From positions 8,627,297-8,691,296 of the forward strand of contig NZ_KQ976354.1 of the NCBI RefSeq assembly GCF_000346485.2: a DNA stretch of 64,000 nt, given 5' to 3'. The notes beneath the pieces are model-generated. The model ran no database searches. It was given only the letters and a program-made list of their open reading frames with translations, and was not told where the DNA came from. Numbering within the stretch: the first letter of the stretch is position 1; each line of letters begins with the position of its first letter. A program made the translations under genes and the position numbers. Below, in pieces: positions 38,701 through 49,399 of this stretch. The stretch is from Scytonema hofmannii PCC 7110. Its GTDB lineage: Bacteria > Cyanobacteriota > Cyanobacteriia > Cyanobacteriales > Nostocaceae.

Positions 38701-41700
38701 CCAATTCGTTGTAGAACACTCCTACCTATCCATGCGGGAACCCGTTATTGGAAAATTCACCTGAGGGAAACTCTGAGTCCCTTACAAGACTGCTATCAAG
38801 CAGGTATCGAAAATGGGGACTTTGCGTTTGCTGGTTATACAGCGCTTCACCATTGTGACCAAGCTTTATTTGCAGGTGTGTTTCTTCCTGAGATAGAACA
38901 ATTAGCATCTAATTACATTCATGACCTAACATCTCTGAAACAGACAAGAAATGCAAATGCGATCGCAATGTTCAAACAAGCGATTTTGAACTTAACAGCA
39001 AGTTCTGCCCATCCCCATCTCTTAGTCGGGAAGGCTTACAATGAAACACAATCGCTACCGTTGCTGCAACAAGCAAACGATCGCCAAGTTTTGTTTCTAC
39101 TCTATCTGAATAAACTCATGCTTTGCTGCTGGTTTGATTTACCAAGGCAAGCAGTGGAAAATGCCGATTTAACAGCCACTTATGTTGATGGAGTTGCAGG
39201 ACAAGTCAGCATTGCGTTCTTCCACTTTTATGATGCGTTAGCCCGATTAGCTATTTATGCTGAAGCATCTCCTTCAGAGCAGATTGAGATTCTTAGCAAA
39301 GTGAAATTGGATTTGGCACAAATGGAACGTTGGGCGCAATATGCTCCCATGAATTACCAGCACAAATCTCTGTTGATTCAAGCAGAACAGCATCGCATAT
39401 TGGGTGAAGAGTTTCAGGCAATGGAGTTATACGATCGCGTCATTGCCCTTGCAGACGAACACGAGTACACTCAAGAAGCCGCTATAGCTTATGAGCGAGC
39501 GGCTAAAGTTTATTTGACTAGAGGAAAGTTTGTTTTTGCCAAAGCCTGTATTCAGGAAGCCCGTTACCGCTACCTCCGATGGGGGGCTACGGTAAAAGTT
39601 CAGGATTTGGAGACGAGGTTTCCAGAATTCTTCGAGCAATCCTCAGAGAAAAGTACCCAAATTTCTGTCACCGATTCCACGAGTAGCCGTTCCGAGACGC
39701 TAGACTTGGAAACTGTGATGAAAGCCTCTCAAGCGATTGCGAGCGAACTTGTTCTCAACCGTCTCTTATCAACGCTACTGAGGGTAGCGATTGAAAATGC
39801 TGGAGCACAGGTAGGAAAATTAATTTTAGAAACAGATGGTAAGCTGTTGATGGAGGCAACTGGCGTGGCTGATGGCGATACGATAGCTGTAGGACAGCCC
39901 GTTCCAATTCAAAAGTGTCAAACTGTTTGTGTTGGTATTGTCAATTATGTTGCCCGCACTCAAAAAAGCGTAGTTCTGGACGATGCAACTCGCGACAATC
40001 AATTTGCTTCAGATCCTGATATTCGCCATCAACAACCCAAATCTATTCTCTGCACGCCGATGGTAAATCAGGGAAAATTGTCTGGCGTGCTTTATTTGGA
40101 GAATAACTTAGCCACAGCTGCATTTAAACCAGAACGTGTGGAATTATTGAATTTGTTGTCTACACAGATGGCGATCGCAATTGAGCACGCACGGTTACTC
40201 AAATATAGGGAAGAACTCAACCAATTTCTACAACTAAAAACAGAACAAATTTCTCGGATTTTAGAGCGAATTACAGATGGATTTATTGCTGTGGATCGGC
40301 AATGGCAGATTGTCTACGTCAATCAACAAGCCGAACGGCAATTGGGGAAATCCGGTGAAGAACTTTTGGGAAATAATTTTTGGAAGACTTATCCTATAGC
40401 AATAAATACTGTGTTTTACCAGCGATATCACGAAGCAATGAAGACTAAAAAACATATTCAGTTTGAAGAATTTTATCCACCTAGCGAGCGTTGGTTGGAA
40501 GTGAATGTTTATCCTGATGATGAAGGTTTATCTATCTTTTTTCGTGATATTACAGAAAGAAAGCAAATGGAGGATCAACTGGTTTATGATGCCCTGCATG
40601 ATGCCCTGACTGGATTACCCAATCGGCTGCTATTTACCGAACGATTGGAACAAGCAATTCGGCGGACACAAAAGCATCGGGATTATCGATTTGCCGTGTT
40701 GTTTTTGGATGTGGATCGATTTAAGGTGATTAATGATAGTTTGGGGCATATGGTTGGAGATGAGCTTTTGATTGCTATTGCCCGAAGATTAGAATCTTGC
40801 CTCAGCCCGATGGATATAGTTGCTAGATTGGGAGGCGATGAATTTATTATTTTATTAGATGCTCCAGAAGATGAAGCCCAAATTGCCGATCGCATTCAAC
40901 TAGCGCTTAATGTACCGTTTGATTTAAATGGTTATAAGGTTTTCAATACTGTTAGTATTGGGATTGTTTCTAGTTTGACGGGCTACAATCGTGCGGAAGA
41001 ATTGCTACGTGCTGCTGATATTGCCATGTATCAAGCAAAGGCGGGAGGAAAATCCTGTTATGTAATTTTTAATACGACTATGCAGGACAGAGCCACATTG
41101 CTGCTTCAACTAGAAACAGATTTGCGATGGGCGATCGAACACCAACAATTGCAGGTTTACTATCAACCGATTGTATCGCTGCAAACTGGGAGGTTGGCAG
41201 GGTTTGAAGCACTGGTGCGATGGCTGCATCCTGAAAAAGGATTGATTTCGCCTTCTGAGTTTATTCCCATAGCAGAAGAAACAGGGCTAATTATTCCTAT
41301 TGGAGAATGGGTATTGCTGGAAGCGTGTCGTCAACTGCGGGTTTGGCAGTTGCAATTTAGCGATCGGTTACCTCTGACAATGAGCGTTAACTTGTCTGTT
41401 AAGCAGCTTTCGCAATCAGATTTGATTGAACGTATTGACCGCGTCTTAAGTAACATGGAGCTTCAGGGAGAACACTTAAAGCTGGAAATTACGGAAAGCA
41501 CTTTAATGACTTATTCTGAGGTGGCGAGGGATTTGTTACAGCAATTGAGCGATCGTAATATCCAGCTTTGCATTGATGACTTTGGCACTGGATATTCTTC
41601 GTTAAGTTATTTGCATCAGTTTCCCGTTCATCTGTTGAAGATAGATCGCTCGTTTACTCAGAGGATTGGGGTTCAGAATCAGGATACTGAAATTGTCCGC

Positions 41701-41883
41701 ACTATTTTGACATTGGCACATAATTTATCAATGGATGTGATTGCAGAAGGAATTGAAACGGTTGAACAGCTTGCTGAATTGAGAAGACTGGGATGTGAAT
41801 ACGGACAGGGTTATTGGTTTTCTAAACCTTTGGACAGTCAAGCGGCGTTCGTGTTGATTGCACAAACACCGCTGTGGGGGTAA
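35728..41883 (+). CDS. multidomain Ser/Thr kinase - AAA ATPase - GAF - PAS - GGDEF - EAL signalling protein
   Basis: 2051 residues. The kinase domain (1-270) has K36, HKD at 124-126 with D126, and DFG at 145-147. An AAA/STAND ATPase domain (about 297-560) has Walker A GYSGIGKS (342-349) and [10 protein letters not shown] as Walker B. Helical TPR-like repeats follow to about 1310, then GAF (about 1325-1500), PAS (about 1510-1620), GGDEF (RLGGDEF near 1700) and EAL (FEALVRW near 1825, [13 protein letters not shown]). Both c-di-GMP synthesis and hydrolysis motifs are intact. The I-site RxxD is SPMD, so product inhibition is unlikely. It is a single-gene unit, cytosolic by sequence. Confidence 0.93.
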   Translation: MRAIAGYQITTKLYESSKSLVYRGCRLSDKFPVILKVLKQEYPPPEEIARFKLEYEITRHLTVQGTVRAYSLEQYQHSLVMTVEDFGGESLNLNYQQFTLETVIKLAIQITEILGEIHQQHIIHKDINPSNIVFNPVTGQLKIIDFGISTILARENPILTSPHILEGTLAYMSPEQTGRMNRSLDYRSDFYSLGVTLYELFTQQRPFNTTDVLELVHCHLAKQPIPPHKRKPEIPLAISQIILKLMAKMAEERYQSAIGIKTDLEECLSQLQNYGTIQPFLLASKDISTTLQIPQKLYGREQEIAMLIGTFEQVAQKNEEMRESSQSSVTPPQKTQMMLVSGYSGIGKSALVQEIYKPITQQRGYFIAGKFEQYQRNIPYSAPVSAFADLVEQLLSEQEEQLCQWREKLLAALGSNAQVIVDVIPEIELIIGKQPEVPELGSAEAQNRFNLVFQSFIRVFAQPEHPLVLFLDDLQWADIASLKLLQLLLTATDSACLFAIGAYRDNEVSATHPLLVTLEEIYRSGGAVQQIILSPLQLYHVTLLISETLSCSTTEAQPLAQLVLDKTGGNPFFIKEFLKALDAERLLQFDVQLCEWQWNIEQIEAREITSNVVELLALKIQQLKSETQNILKLAACIGNQFEVDILAMVYEHSPRETAIALQEAVAIGLVIPLNHNYKLIVLGVQEQAVVECKFVHDRIQQAVYSLISASDRQKIHYQIGQLLLCSSDPQQQEQRFFDIVNQLNLGQELINQQSEKNRLAELNLMAGEKAKASAAYDSAFSYLQVGLSLLAEDCWQNQYKIALKLHQSATEAAFLNSQFERMEQLAQKTLQQAQTVLDKVRVYEVKIQALLVQGHPTEALQTALEILSLLEVNFPEPATQADVEKALTKTIARLAHIPIESLINLPLMTEPRALAAMQVLSIAIPAAHVTAPELFPLIAIAQVNLSIEYGNAEISPFSYAVYGLILCGVDIETGCQFSDLALALLEKLNYKPIRCRTLLPIHAGTRYWKIHLRETLSPLQDCYQAGIENGDFAFAGYTALHHCDQALFAGVFLPEIEQLASNYIHDLTSLKQTRNANAIAMFKQAILNLTASSAHPHLLVGKAYNETQSLPLLQQANDRQVLFLLYLNKLMLCCWFDLPRQAVENADLTATYVDGVAGQVSIAFFHFYDALARLAIYAEASPSEQIEILSKVKLDLAQMERWAQYAPMNYQHKSLLIQAEQHRILGEEFQAMELYDRVIALADEHEYTQEAAIAYERAAKVYLTRGKFVFAKACIQEARYRYLRWGATVKVQDLETRFPEFFEQSSEKSTQISVTDSTSSRSETLDLETVMKASQAIASELVLNRLLSTLLRVAIENAGAQVGKLILETDGKLLMEATGVADGDTIAVGQPVPIQKCQTVCVGIVNYVARTQKSVVLDDATRDNQFASDPDIRHQQPKSILCTPMVNQGKLSGVLYLENNLATAAFKPERVELLNLLSTQMAIAIEHARLLKYREELNQFLQLKTEQISRILERITDGFIAVDRQWQIVYVNQQAERQLGKSGEELLGNNFWKTYPIAINTVFYQRYHEAMKTKKHIQFEEFYPPSERWLEVNVYPDDEGLSIFFRDITERKQMEDQLVYDALHDALTGLPNRLLFTERLEQAIRRTQKHRDYRFAVLFLDVDRFKVINDSLGHMVGDELLIAIARRLESCLSPMDIVARLGGDEFIILLDAPEDEAQIADRIQLALNVPFDLNGYKVFNTVSIGIVSSLTGYNRAEELLRAADIAMYQAKAGGKSCYVIFNTTMQDRATLLLQLETDLRWAIEHQQLQVYYQPIVSLQTGRLAGFEALVRWLHPEKGLISPSEFIPIAEETGLIIPIGEWVLLEACRQLRVWQLQFSDRLPLTMSVNLSVKQLSQSDLIERIDRVLSNMELQGEHLKLEITESTLMTYSEVARDLLQQLSDRNIQLCIDDFGTGYSSLSYLHQFPVHLLKIDRSFTQRIGVQNQDTEIVRTILTLAHNLSMDVIAEGIETVEQLAELRRLGCEYGQGYWFSKPLDSQAAFVLIAQTPLWG

Positions 41884-41901
41884 GCTCATAACCAAGGACT
41901 T

Positions 41902-42852
41902 TTACGCACTCTCACTGGCATGGTAGGAACTCCGTACTAACGGACCAGAACGGACGTGAGCAAAGCCCATCTCTCGCGCCTTTGTGCCTAAAAGATCGAA
42001 TTCTTCTGGCGTCCAGTATTTTTGTACGGGGAGGTGTTCTAGAGAGGGGCGCATATATTGACCGATAGTCAGGCGATCGCACTCCACTTCCCGCAAGTCT
42101 GCCATTGTCTCAATGACTTCTGCTTCTGTTTCCCCATGACCGAGCATTAACCCGGATTTCGTGGGAATGGAGGGGTCTACTTGCTTGACAAAGCGCAGCA
42201 CGTCTAGCGTTCGCTCATACTTGGCTCCCCGTCTGACTGGCCCTTGCAAGCGCTTGACTGTCTCAATATTGTGGTTATAACAAGCTGGGTTAGCCTCCAC
42301 AACTGTGGCAATTCGCTGGCGTTGTCTTTGTGTTTGCGTTTGCAGATCATCCGGTTGACCGCCCCAAAAATCTGGTGTCAAAACTTCTATTTGCGTTTTT
42401 GAGTTCAACTGGCGAATGGCTTCCATTGTTGCGGCAAACCAACTGGCACCTCCATCGGGTAAATCATCTCTAGCTACCGATGTCAGCACCACATATTGTA
42501 AGCCTAGCAGATGTACTGCCTCTGCCACCTTTTGCGGTTCCTCTGGATCTAGGGGCATGGGGGAATGACCTTTGTCTACTTGACAAAAAGCACAAGCACG
42601 TGTACAAGTCGGACCCATCAGTAGAAATGTTGCCGTCTTCTGGCTATAGCACTCTCCCCGGTTAGGACAGCGCCCTTCTTCGCAAATCGTGTGGATTTGA
42701 CGCTGCTTAATAATTTGCTGTACGGTTGAGATTTCGCTGGCTTTTCCTATGGAGCGTCGCAGCCACGATGGTTGCGCCTCAATTTCCGAGCGCCAAGAAG
42801 CAACAGAAGGTTGAGTTGTCAAAGATCGATCTGTTGAATTAGGCAAATTCAT
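41902..42852 (-). CDS. lipA: lipoyl synthase
   Basis: A 316-residue radical-SAM enzyme that inserts two sulfurs into octanoyl-E2/H proteins. The auxiliary cluster motif [12 protein letters not shown] is at about 57-68 and the radical-SAM motif CTRACAFC (CxxxCxxC) near 83-90. The C-terminal RSSYH ligand is present as VRSSYHASE. Length is typical. It serves the pyruvate dehydrogenase complex whose E1 beta gene lies at 1.9-2.9 kb. It converges with the large signalling gene with a 19-bp gap. Confidence 0.96.
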   Translation of the reverse strand: MNLPNSTDRSLTTQPSVASWRSEIEAQPSWLRRSIGKASEISTVQQIIKQRQIHTICEEGRCPNRGECYSQKTATFLLMGPTCTRACAFCQVDKGHSPMPLDPEEPQKVAEAVHLLGLQYVVLTSVARDDLPDGGASWFAATMEAIRQLNSKTQIEVLTPDFWGGQPDDLQTQTQRQRQRIATVVEANPACYNHNIETVKRLQGPVRRGAKYERTLDVLRFVKQVDPSIPTKSGLMLGHGETEAEVIETMADLREVECDRLTIGQYMRPSLEHLPVQKYWTPEEFDLLGTKAREMGFAHVRSGPLVRSSYHASESA

Positions 42853-42977
42853 GGCTTTTCCTACAGGTTACTAGCTGAGAAATAACTTTTATAGAGTAAT
42901 AACTTACGCATTATGTAATTTCTACTCTACCTTTCTTCTCAACTGAAGATCGGCTTGTAAGATTTCCTTTTGCCTAA

Positions 42978-43156
42978 GAGGATGTTTGTAAAGTCCTAAT
43001 TTATACTAGTTCTAGCGAATATAATTCGCGACTATACAAGCGAAACCCACCTACGTGGGTTTCAAAACCTTAATTTCTCGTTAGTCCGCGCAGGCGGACT
43101 TTGTTTGTATAGTCGCGAATTATATTCGCCCAAAACTTTTAAAACATCCTCTAAAA
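42978..43156. mobile_element. MITE-like element with nested perfect inverted repeats
   Basis: The core, 43015-43129, has perfect 25-bp terminal inverted repeats (gcgaatataattcgcgac...). Two inner hairpins lie between them: gaaacccac / gtgggtttc and agtccgc / gcggact. A weaker outer repeat (agaggatgttt at 42978, inverted at about 43156) suggests a nested insertion. There is no reading frame. The agtccgc-type inner hairpin recurs at about 48585-48603, marking a second partial copy. Confidence 0.8.
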
Positions 43157-43185
43157 ATCTGATAGTAAATGGAATCACGTTTCAT
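43153..43185 (-). pseudogene. 11-codon 5' shard of a DUF2887 gene
   Basis: It encodes MKRDSIYYQIF, identical to the start of the intact gene at 43451-44296, and the upstream 35 bp also match the intact gene's leader. It is cut off where the outer arm of the MITE-like element begins. Confidence 0.8.
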
Positions 43186-43375
43186 CAAAATATCCTTAAG
43201 GTGCTCGTATCCGTTATTTACACACTTTTCAAACTGATAGTCTACCAGATAGAGCTTGTCTTGTTAAAATGACATTGAGTCATAGCCCTGTATGACTAAA
43301 GTATTTGCTTCAAAAAAATAAAAAGCAGGGATTTTGCGAACGGTTTTTTCCTTTTAAATTTTTGCACAACACAAA

Positions 43376-43413
43376 AACAGCGTAGCGATAAATTTCCGAT
43401 AGGCTACGCTGTT
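43376..43413 (-). terminator. rho-independent terminator of the DUF2887 gene
   Basis: 11-bp arms aacagcgtagc / gctacgctgtt with a T5 tract on the minus strand, 38 bp past the gene's stop. Confidence 0.82.
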
Positions 43414-43450
43414 GTTTAATTAAAAAACTTCAACCCAATAGCCGTGTTAT

Positions 43451-44296
43451 TTAGGTGTTCTGCTGTGCAGCTAAGCGGACAGATTCTACATCAACATTAA
43501 GCTCTTGAGCAATCTGCTCTACGCTCATCCCCATTTTTACTAACAGAGGTACAGTGACTCTCAACATTTCTGCTTCCCGTTCAACGCGACCTTCAACGCG
43601 ACCTTCAACGCGACCTTCAACGCGACCTTCAATGCGACCCTCAGCTTTCGCTTCCTGATAAACCCTTGTTTGTTCTAAAGTCAGTCCTAGCATAGCTTCT
43701 ACTTCCTCTCTACTCAATGAAGAAAATCTGTAAACGGCGATTGTGGTAATAATATCTATGATTTCTTGTTTCGGCAGTGTTTCTGTTTCCTCTAATTGTA
43801 CTCGCTCAATTAACAAACGAGCCTGCTCTGCCATCACTTCTTCTGATGCGATTGTCAACTGCATCAAGTTGATCCCTACTGGCTGCTGGTTTGGCTCGCC
43901 CAATTCATCAAGATAGATTCGCTGCACTTGGTCGCTGTTGAGAAACATGCGATGAGTTTTTTGATCTTTTGGTTCCAAAGAGCGTGATGGAAAAATGACT
44001 ACACAGAACCAATCGTCATACTCCAACCGATTTCTATTCAGGTACATCATCGACTCGGTAAAGAATCGATGGTAAAGAGCTTCATCTTTTTGGAATTGAA
44101 CCTCAGCAAAAAAGATAATTTTAGATTTTGCACCCACAGGCGGTAAAAACACTCCATCAATACGAAAAGCGGTTTCCTTGACTTCAACCGACTCAAATCG
44201 ATAGCTTTGTGCTTGTTGCGGAGGGTGATTAACAAGTTCAAAAAGTAATCCAGGACAGCGCTTAAAAATTTGATAGTAAATGGAATCGCGTTTCAT
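43451..44296 (-). CDS. DUF2887 / Rpn-family PD-(D/E)XK protein
   Basis: 281 residues. The family start (RDSIYYQIFKRCPGLLFEL) leads to the nuclease-like core FRIDGVFLPP...KIIFFAEVQFQKDE (D...ExQ, the Rpn version of PD-(D/E)XK). Near residues 218-238 is a tandem RVEG repeat (four to five copies, 12-bp DNA unit). The C-terminus has an HTH-like end (MSVEQIAQELNVDVESVRL). Rpn/DUF2887 proteins are putative recombination-promoting nucleases, role unproven. ATG 44296 follows AGGA. A shard of a second copy lies downstream. Confidence 0.85.
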   Translation of the reverse strand: MKRDSIYYQIFKRCPGLLFELVNHPPQQAQSYRFESVEVKETAFRIDGVFLPPVGAKSKIIFFAEVQFQKDEALYHRFFTESMMYLNRNRLEYDDWFCVVIFPSRSLEPKDQKTHRMFLNSDQVQRIYLDELGEPNQQPVGINLMQLTIASEEVMAEQARLLIERVQLEETETLPKQEIIDIITTIAVYRFSSLSREEVEAMLGLTLEQTRVYQEAKAEGRIEGRVEGRVEGRVEGRVEREAEMLRVTVPLLVKMGMSVEQIAQELNVDVESVRLAAQQNT

Positions 44297-44342
44297 CAAA
44301 ATTATCCTAATGGTGCTCGTTGTCCGCTATTTATAAGCTCTT

Positions 44343-45059
44343 TCAACTTTTACTTTTCAATTTTTCCATCCGCTCGGCTGTTTGACAAATTAATTGCCAA
44401 GCTTGCTGCACGTGAATTCTCTCTGTCGTTGCTGCATCAACCTCTATAAAACGCAAATTTTCACTCTTGAGTCCTGCAATTTTTGCCGCTTTTTCAATTG
44501 ACGAGTGTGCCTGAGTTGAAGTGTATACAACCAGTTTATTAATATCTGCTTTTACCTGTTCTCTGGCTGCTAAGAGAGCTACCAAAGAAGCACTGCTGGC
44601 TGAATCTTGAATCACGCCTCCCCCGGCTGTGGAAGATTTAAACTGTGAAGGCAGCCCAAGCATATCTACTAACCAGTCAAGAACGTGAGTTTCCAACTCA
44701 GTACACGCAGGAGAAGTTACCCATAACATTCCTTGTACCCCCATTCCTGCACTTATTAATTCTCCTAAAATGGAAGGTGCAGAGATACCAGTGGGGAAGA
44801 AAGCAAAGAAGTTAGGAGACTGCCAATGGGTTAATCCAGGTACAATTATTTCATCTATATCGTTTAAAATCTTCTCAAAAGACTCACCCTTCTGGGGTGC
44901 AGTTGCTGGTAACTTGGCTCTAATCTCTTCAGGCTTTACTTGAGAAAGAACAGGGAATTGCTCAACTTTATCCAAATAGTCAGCTATCCAATCAATAGTT
45001 TTATATCCCCATCGGCGAAATTCTTCCGAGGACATATGGTAATTTTGCTTTTTTTTCAT
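44343..45059 (-). pseudogene. truncated PLP-dependent (aromatic amino acid-type) decarboxylase
   Basis: 238 residues match the N-terminal half of group II decarboxylases (SSEEFRRWGYKTIDWIADYL, PGLTHWQSPNFFAFFPTG, WVTSPACTELETHVLDW). Full-length enzymes have about 470-500 residues. The PLP-lysine motif (around HKW) and the C-terminal domain are missing, and the last 25 residues do not fit the family. The enzyme cannot be active. Truncation coincides with the left border of the DUF2887 gene block. Confidence 0.85.
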
Positions 45060-45257
45060 ACTATACAGTCATTCTTAATGTTCTGATATACAAAACTTTT
45101 CGGGTGTTAGCGTAACTTGCCCTTTATCTCTTATACCAAAAAGTCTCTAATCCAAGTTTAAAATAATTCAAAAACATCCCGCAATTATGCAACGCCTAAT
45201 TTCCTAGTGAGGGCACTGCAAGAGCAGCTTTGTAGTGCTATTGCTTTGATTAAAAAA

Positions 45258-45297
45258 TTTGTGGGGCAACGACTATAAATAGCCACTGCCCCACAAA
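45258..45297 (-). terminator. terminator of the fasciclin gene
   Basis: Perfect 11-bp arms tttgtggggca / tgccccacaaa; the minus strand continues with a T-rich tract. Confidence 0.82.
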
Positions 45298-45323
45298 TAG
45301 TATTACCTATCTAAGATGATTGC

Positions 45324-45725
45324 TTATGCAGGAATTAAGACTGTGTCAATAACGTGGATAACACCATTATCAGCAGCAACATCAGGTGTTGCGACTGTGG
45401 CATCATTTACCTTGACACCATTGGAAGCATCAATTTTCACGTCTGAACCTTCTACTGTTTTCGCAGACTTCAACTTAACCACGTCAGCCGCCAGCACCTT
45501 GCCTGAAACGACGTGATAAGTCAAAATTTTCTTGAGTTTTGGAATATCCTTAAGTAACGCGTCTACAGTGCCTTCTGGAAGCTTAGAAAACGCTTCATCA
45601 GTAGGTGCAAAAACAGTGAATGGACCAGCACCTTTCAGAGTATCTACTAAATTCGCAGCTTTGATTGCAGCAACTAGGGTGGTGAAAGAACCAGCGTTAG
45701 CAGCGGTATCAATAATGTCAGCCAA
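45324..45725 (-). CDS. fasciclin (FAS1) domain protein
   Basis: 133 residues consisting of a single FAS1 domain: [20 protein letters not shown], the H1 box [22 protein letters not shown], and the H2-like end [14 protein letters not shown]. There is no signal peptide, so this is the short cytosolic-looking form common in cyanobacteria. FAS1 domains mediate adhesion or protein contact; the exact role is unknown. It is a single gene with its own terminator. Confidence 0.93.
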   Translation of the reverse strand: MADIIDTAANAGSFTTLVAAIKAANLVDTLKGAGPFTVFAPTDEAFSKLPEGTVDALLKDIPKLKKILTYHVVSGKVLAADVVKLKSAKTVEGSDVKIDASNGVKVNDATVATPDVAADNGVIHVIDTVLIPA

Positions 45726-46065
45726 GTGTTTTACCTAGTTTTGTGTAATCTATTAATAAATATAACCTATTTTTTAAGAAATAGTATCTTCTGTGACAAA
45801 TTTGTTAAATTTTTTATTAGAAATAATATTTTTTGTTAACCTAATCCATGCTGAAGTATAATGTGAAATGGTCAAGTTTTTCAAATGCAAGCTCTTTTGA
45901 CAGGGCAAATTCAAGCACACAGTGTTGAATGGCTAATTTTTACTCAAATTCCCGACAACTTCTACAAAGTCGGGAATCTAAGCGAAATCGTGACTCTGTC
46001 TGAGGAAAAAATACGTGTCGGCGCTTACATCCTCTCGTATTCAGTCGCTATTTTTGATAGACTTT
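45726..46065. other. intergenic region with dispersed hairpin
   Basis: 340 bp, AT-rich near the fasciclin gene (its promoter side). It contains a hairpin attcccgac / gtcgggaat (45948-45977) related in sequence to the agatccccgacttc hairpins at 15.4 and 61.9 kb. No gene is supported on either strand. Confidence 0.5.
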
Positions 46066-46281
46066 TTAAGTCGCCAAATCAACTAAAGCGTCCCAACGGA
46101 AGCGGATTACGCGTAAGATTGATTTGCGATAATGCTCAGCAGTAAAGACTGATAGTGTAATGTTGGGTCGATCACTCTCTATGTTTTTCACAGTGCAGAT
46201 TTGCTTCTTGTTGTTACAGTAAGCAACGATGCGATCTCCAACCTTAATATCCAAAGCTTTAATTTTCAAATGACTACTCAA
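46066..46281 (-). CDS. small hypothetical protein (71 aa)
   Basis: The sequence has a compact beta-rich look (IKVGDRIVAYCNNKKQICTV, then NITLSVFTAEHYRKSILRVI). The pattern resembles small domains governing 'interface' or Hint-like barrels, but no family is named with confidence. The first codon used here is TTG at 46281; ribosome-site spacing is poor and an internal start is possible. A longer frame overlapping on the + strand (45885-46145) looks less protein-like. Confidence 0.5.
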   Translation of the reverse strand: MSSHLKIKALDIKVGDRIVAYCNNKKQICTVKNIESDRPNITLSVFTAEHYRKSILRVIRFRWDALVDLAT

Positions 46282-46559
46282 CTTCCTTAAGGTATGGTGT
46301 AGCTAGCTGCATTTAGCCCTATTTGCTCGTATAGCTATTTTTTCCTTATTATCATCGGTAGGCTATCCCACTCTTAATATTCCTCTAAACGAGGTCAGGA
46401 AAAATATCTTGCTATATCTATACTTGCCTAACAATAATAATGCCTATTTATCATAGCATAAACGCGTGAGCATAAAATACTATCAAAAGTCATATTTTAT
46501 TTCAAGGAAATTTATATTAAATATAAGTCTTTAACGAGAAGGAAGAAGGATCGTCATGA
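46282..46559. other. AT-rich intergenic region
   Basis: 278 bp between the MFS gene's stop and the small gene's start. Apart from AT-rich sequence, no gene or clear hairpin is seen. Confidence 0.4.
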
Positions 46560-47840
46560 TTACTGCGTACCCAAGACTGCTCTCTTCAGTCTGAGAATAT
46601 GCAGCATGAATAAACCGAAAAAGCTGCTGATAGCGGTTGCAATCCATAAGTCATGGGCGATTTCTGGGGAGCGATCCATTGCCCAACCGCCTAAGATCGG
46701 ACCAACAAAATAGCCGATTGACCAACATTGATAGCCGATCGCAAGATAAACCGCTCGCAATGATTTTGGCGCTAACTCAGCTATCAGTGCTGGCGCAAAT
46801 GGCTTGTAAATAGCACCTGCGATGGATAATACAGCGAATGCTGCTATCGTTCCAGCGATCGCAATTGATGGCATCAGATGAGTTACCCAGACCAAAACAA
46901 ATCCTGCACCCCACAATAACATGGAGATGGTAAGAACCTGAACATTCAACAGTGAAGTCAACACTTGTACTAGCGGTAACTGCAACACTGCACCAATGCC
47001 TACATAACACCAAGTAAACAAATTTGCAACACTCACTAATGACGAACCTGCATCTGAAGTTGTTTGTGAACTTCCGGTTAAAACAAAGTTTGTAAAATAG
47101 AGTGGTAATGTACTGCTAACCAAAGCAATATAAGTTGTAAAAAGAACGTTAATTAACATAAAGACTTGCAGAGAGCTATCTTTCAATGCCAAATTAAATC
47201 CTTGTAGTGGATCGGAATGTTCCTTCGCGTCTTGATGAGAATCGGCGATCGCAACTTGAATTAATACCAAAAATATCAAGAGAATCAGCCCTGCAATCAG
47301 AAAGAGCGTTTGTGGTTGCGTGACTAAAGAAAGTATGATTCCACCACTCAAGATTCCCAGCCCACTGCCAAGACTATCTGCTAGTACCAGAATGGCAAAT
47401 GCTTTTTGATGTTCTTGTGGAGGAGTGACATCAATAACTGCAGCATCAGCCGCCGTCCAATAACATCCAGCGCTTAACCCCATGAGTAAATTTGCAACAA
47501 TCAGCATTGGTAAATTGGGGAGGAATGCTAATGCGATCGCTGCTAGAATCGATAGCAAAGCCGAAAATAACAATGTTCGTTTGCGACCATAACTAGGAGA
47601 ATCAGCTAAATAACCCCCCAAAAAATGCCCCACGACTCCAGCAAGCGCTCCACAGCCCATCGCAATCCCAACCACCGTTGCCGAGAAATTCAATTGATTA
47701 ACAAAAATTAATGGGATAAAGAATTGGATAGTTCCATATCCTGCTTGATAGAGAAATCGAGCACTTGCCTGCGCCCAAACCTGATAACTTGATGGTTGGA
47801 GCAAAAAGGGTTTGGGATTGGCAATAGTTTGATTTTCCAC
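46560..47840 (-). CDS. major facilitator superfamily transporter
   Basis: 426 residues with 12 predicted helices in two bundles, the MFS motif A between helices 2 and 3 (GGYLADSPSYGRKRTLL), and a hydrophilic central loop near 200-215 (DSHQDAKEHSDP). The likely class is drug- or sugar-efflux-like, but the substrate cannot be read from the sequence. The gene stands alone and is divergent from the Uma2 gene at 47942. Confidence 0.9.
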   Translation of the reverse strand: MENQTIANPKPFLLQPSSYQVWAQASARFLYQAGYGTIQFFIPLIFVNQLNFSATVVGIAMGCGALAGVVGHFLGGYLADSPSYGRKRTLLFSALLSILAAIALAFLPNLPMLIVANLLMGLSAGCYWTAADAAVIDVTPPQEHQKAFAILVLADSLGSGLGILSGGIILSLVTQPQTLFLIAGLILLIFLVLIQVAIADSHQDAKEHSDPLQGFNLALKDSSLQVFMLINVLFTTYIALVSSTLPLYFTNFVLTGSSQTTSDAGSSLVSVANLFTWCYVGIGAVLQLPLVQVLTSLLNVQVLTISMLLWGAGFVLVWVTHLMPSIAIAGTIAAFAVLSIAGAIYKPFAPALIAELAPKSLRAVYLAIGYQCWSIGYFVGPILGGWAMDRSPEIAHDLWIATAISSFFGLFMLHILRLKRAVLGTQ

Positions 47841-47941
47841 GGATACCTCATGAGATACGAGTGTAGCTATGTAGGATAAAAATAGACCTACAACTGCAAA
47901 GCAGAGTTAATTAGCAACTTAAAGGTTGAGGATTCAAACCC

Positions 47942-48526
47942 ATGGTAATGCAAGCTGATGAGAAAAAAAACTATACCAGCGAAGAATATTTAGAATTAGA
48001 GATTAACTCAGAACAACGTCATGAATACATTAACGGTGAAATTATTCCTATGACTGGTGGTACACCAAATCACAATCAAATTGCAGGTAATTTTTATGCA
48101 GCGCTAAATTTTGCTCTCAAACGTCAACCCTATCGAGTTTTTGTCACCGATCAACGACTCTGGATTCCTAAAAAACGAATTTATACTTATCCTGATGTTA
48201 TGGTAGTTCAGGGAGAATTGCAATTACAAGAAGGGAGACGCGATACTATTACTAATCCATTAATTGTTGCTGAAGTGTTATCAGTATCAACTAGAAGTTA
48301 TGACAAAGATGAGAAATTCTTAGCTTATCGTACTCTTCCAACTTTTCAGGAATATTTATTAATTGACCAGTATGAAGTATATATAGAACATTTTTTTAAA
48401 ACAGATAGTAAACGCTGGTCTTTTATTGAATATAATGATATTAACGAAACATTATCTCTCAATTCTATTTCTTTTAAAATCTGTCTTACAGATATTTATG
48501 ACAAAGTTGAATTTGACAATCTATGA
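47942..48526 (+). CDS. Uma2-family (DUF820) putative endonuclease
   Basis: 194 residues with the PD-(D/E)XK-like core of Uma2: YTSEEYLELE, RHEYINGEIIPMTGG, PDVMVV, PLIVAEVLS and a following Tyr/Lys motif (SYDKDEKFLAYRTLPTFQEY). Uma2 proteins are extremely expanded in filamentous cyanobacteria and their substrate is unknown. At least five other Uma2 genes or fragments lie in the next 10 kb. It is not part of an operon. Confidence 0.9.
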   Translation: MVMQADEKKNYTSEEYLELEINSEQRHEYINGEIIPMTGGTPNHNQIAGNFYAALNFALKRQPYRVFVTDQRLWIPKKRIYTYPDVMVVQGELQLQEGRRDTITNPLIVAEVLSVSTRSYDKDEKFLAYRTLPTFQEYLLIDQYEVYIEHFFKTDSKRWSFIEYNDINETLSLNSISFKICLTDIYDKVEFDNL

Positions 48527-48600
48527 GAGCATCCCAATTTGGCACATTGCCCCTCAGAATAGAATTCTGGGGCTATACAAATCAAGTCCGCCTGCGCGGA

Positions 48601-48798
48601 CTAATGCATAGCCTTAATCCAAGTACGGAAAGCACGAATAGTTGCCATTTCCCCATTCTCTCTAGCCGCTTGAATAAATTGAGGAATTTCTTTCACTAAC
48701 ACAGGGGCAAAAGTAGGACTGTTATTACCTTCACAATATTGCTTACCACTGAGTCTGTAAATCCGCAGGACACTACCATTGTATCGCCAGAATTCAGG
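48601..48798 (-). pseudogene. C-terminal fragment of a Uma2-family gene
   Basis: 66 codons in frame read WRYNGSVLRIYRLSGKQYCE, SPTFAPVLVKEIPQFIQAAR and AFRTWIKAM before a TAG stop. This matches the C-terminal part of longer Uma2 proteins. No upstream part with the nuclease motif exists; the fragment ends at a MITE-like element. Confidence 0.7.
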
Positions 48799-48800
48799 GA

Positions 48801-48944
48801 TTTAGGGATTTCCAGGAAATAAATTATCCCATATTGTGGGACGGGCGTCCCCGCCCGTCTTCTATGTAGTGGCGGGTAGTGGCGGGCGAGGACGCCCGCA
48901 CCACAAGAAATTTTAGGATATTTTTTTATTTGGAAGTCCCTAAA
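48801..48944. mobile_element. MITE-like inverted-repeat element (agggacttcc family), copy 1
   Basis: Outer arms tttagggatttcc / ggaagtccctaaa, with AT-rich inner arms. The centre is a GC-rich palindrome (gacgggcgtcc...ggacgcccgc). The same outer arms occur at 60347-60470, with a different GC-rich centre. No reading frame. Confidence 0.75.
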
Positions 48945-49087
48945 TGGTTTGTTGATATTTCTTGTCGTGCTGCTTGATGTTGGGATGATTTTTTCTGTCT
49001 AATTCCCTTAGAGCATTTCCTAGTTTGCTGAGGTAGAAATTTATGACTAGAAACCTTGCGATAAGCCGGGTACGGCTTGCGCCAAGG

Positions 49088-49258
49088 GCGATCGCAGAAG
49101 AAATCACAACCTTTGGACAAGTTTAGGAGAAACTAGGCTTAACACTCACTGAGGATAGCCAGTTTTTTACAGAATGGATGGGTGATTTACCTGTATTAAG
49201 CGAACAAGAGCATTCAAGGTTAGAACAAGTACGACAAAACTATACTGTGAACGGCTAA
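49088..49258 (+). pseudogene. N-terminal shard of a restriction-endonuclease-subunit-like gene, with stop
   Basis: The frame reads AIAEEITTFGQV, an in-frame TAG where the sister copy at 56637 has Gln, then EKLGLTLTEDSQFFTEWM and LPVLSEQE. This matches the start of a cyanobacterial family often annotated as a restriction subunit. It loses the match after VRQNY and is dead. Confidence 0.75.
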
Positions 49259-49399
49259 CAACTGTTCTTTTTCGGAATGGTTTCATAGCATTTGTAGGGG
49301 CGCAAGGCCTTGCGCCCCTAAGGTGGGTGATGTTAGTTCGTTATTATACACATAAAGGAGTGATAGATGACTTAGCAGATATGGTTGCTCAATGAGGTT

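Noticed and set aside
45885..46145. 86-codon + strand frame opposite the 71-residue minus-strand gene
   Set aside because: It runs through a hairpin repeat and ends antisense to a more protein-like minus-strand frame.
48926..49120. Basic 64-codon minus-strand frame (RPWRKPYPAYRKV...), considered as a transposase remnant
   Set aside because: No transposase catalytic motif is seen, it overlaps a MITE arm and a + strand shard, and the family match could not be established.
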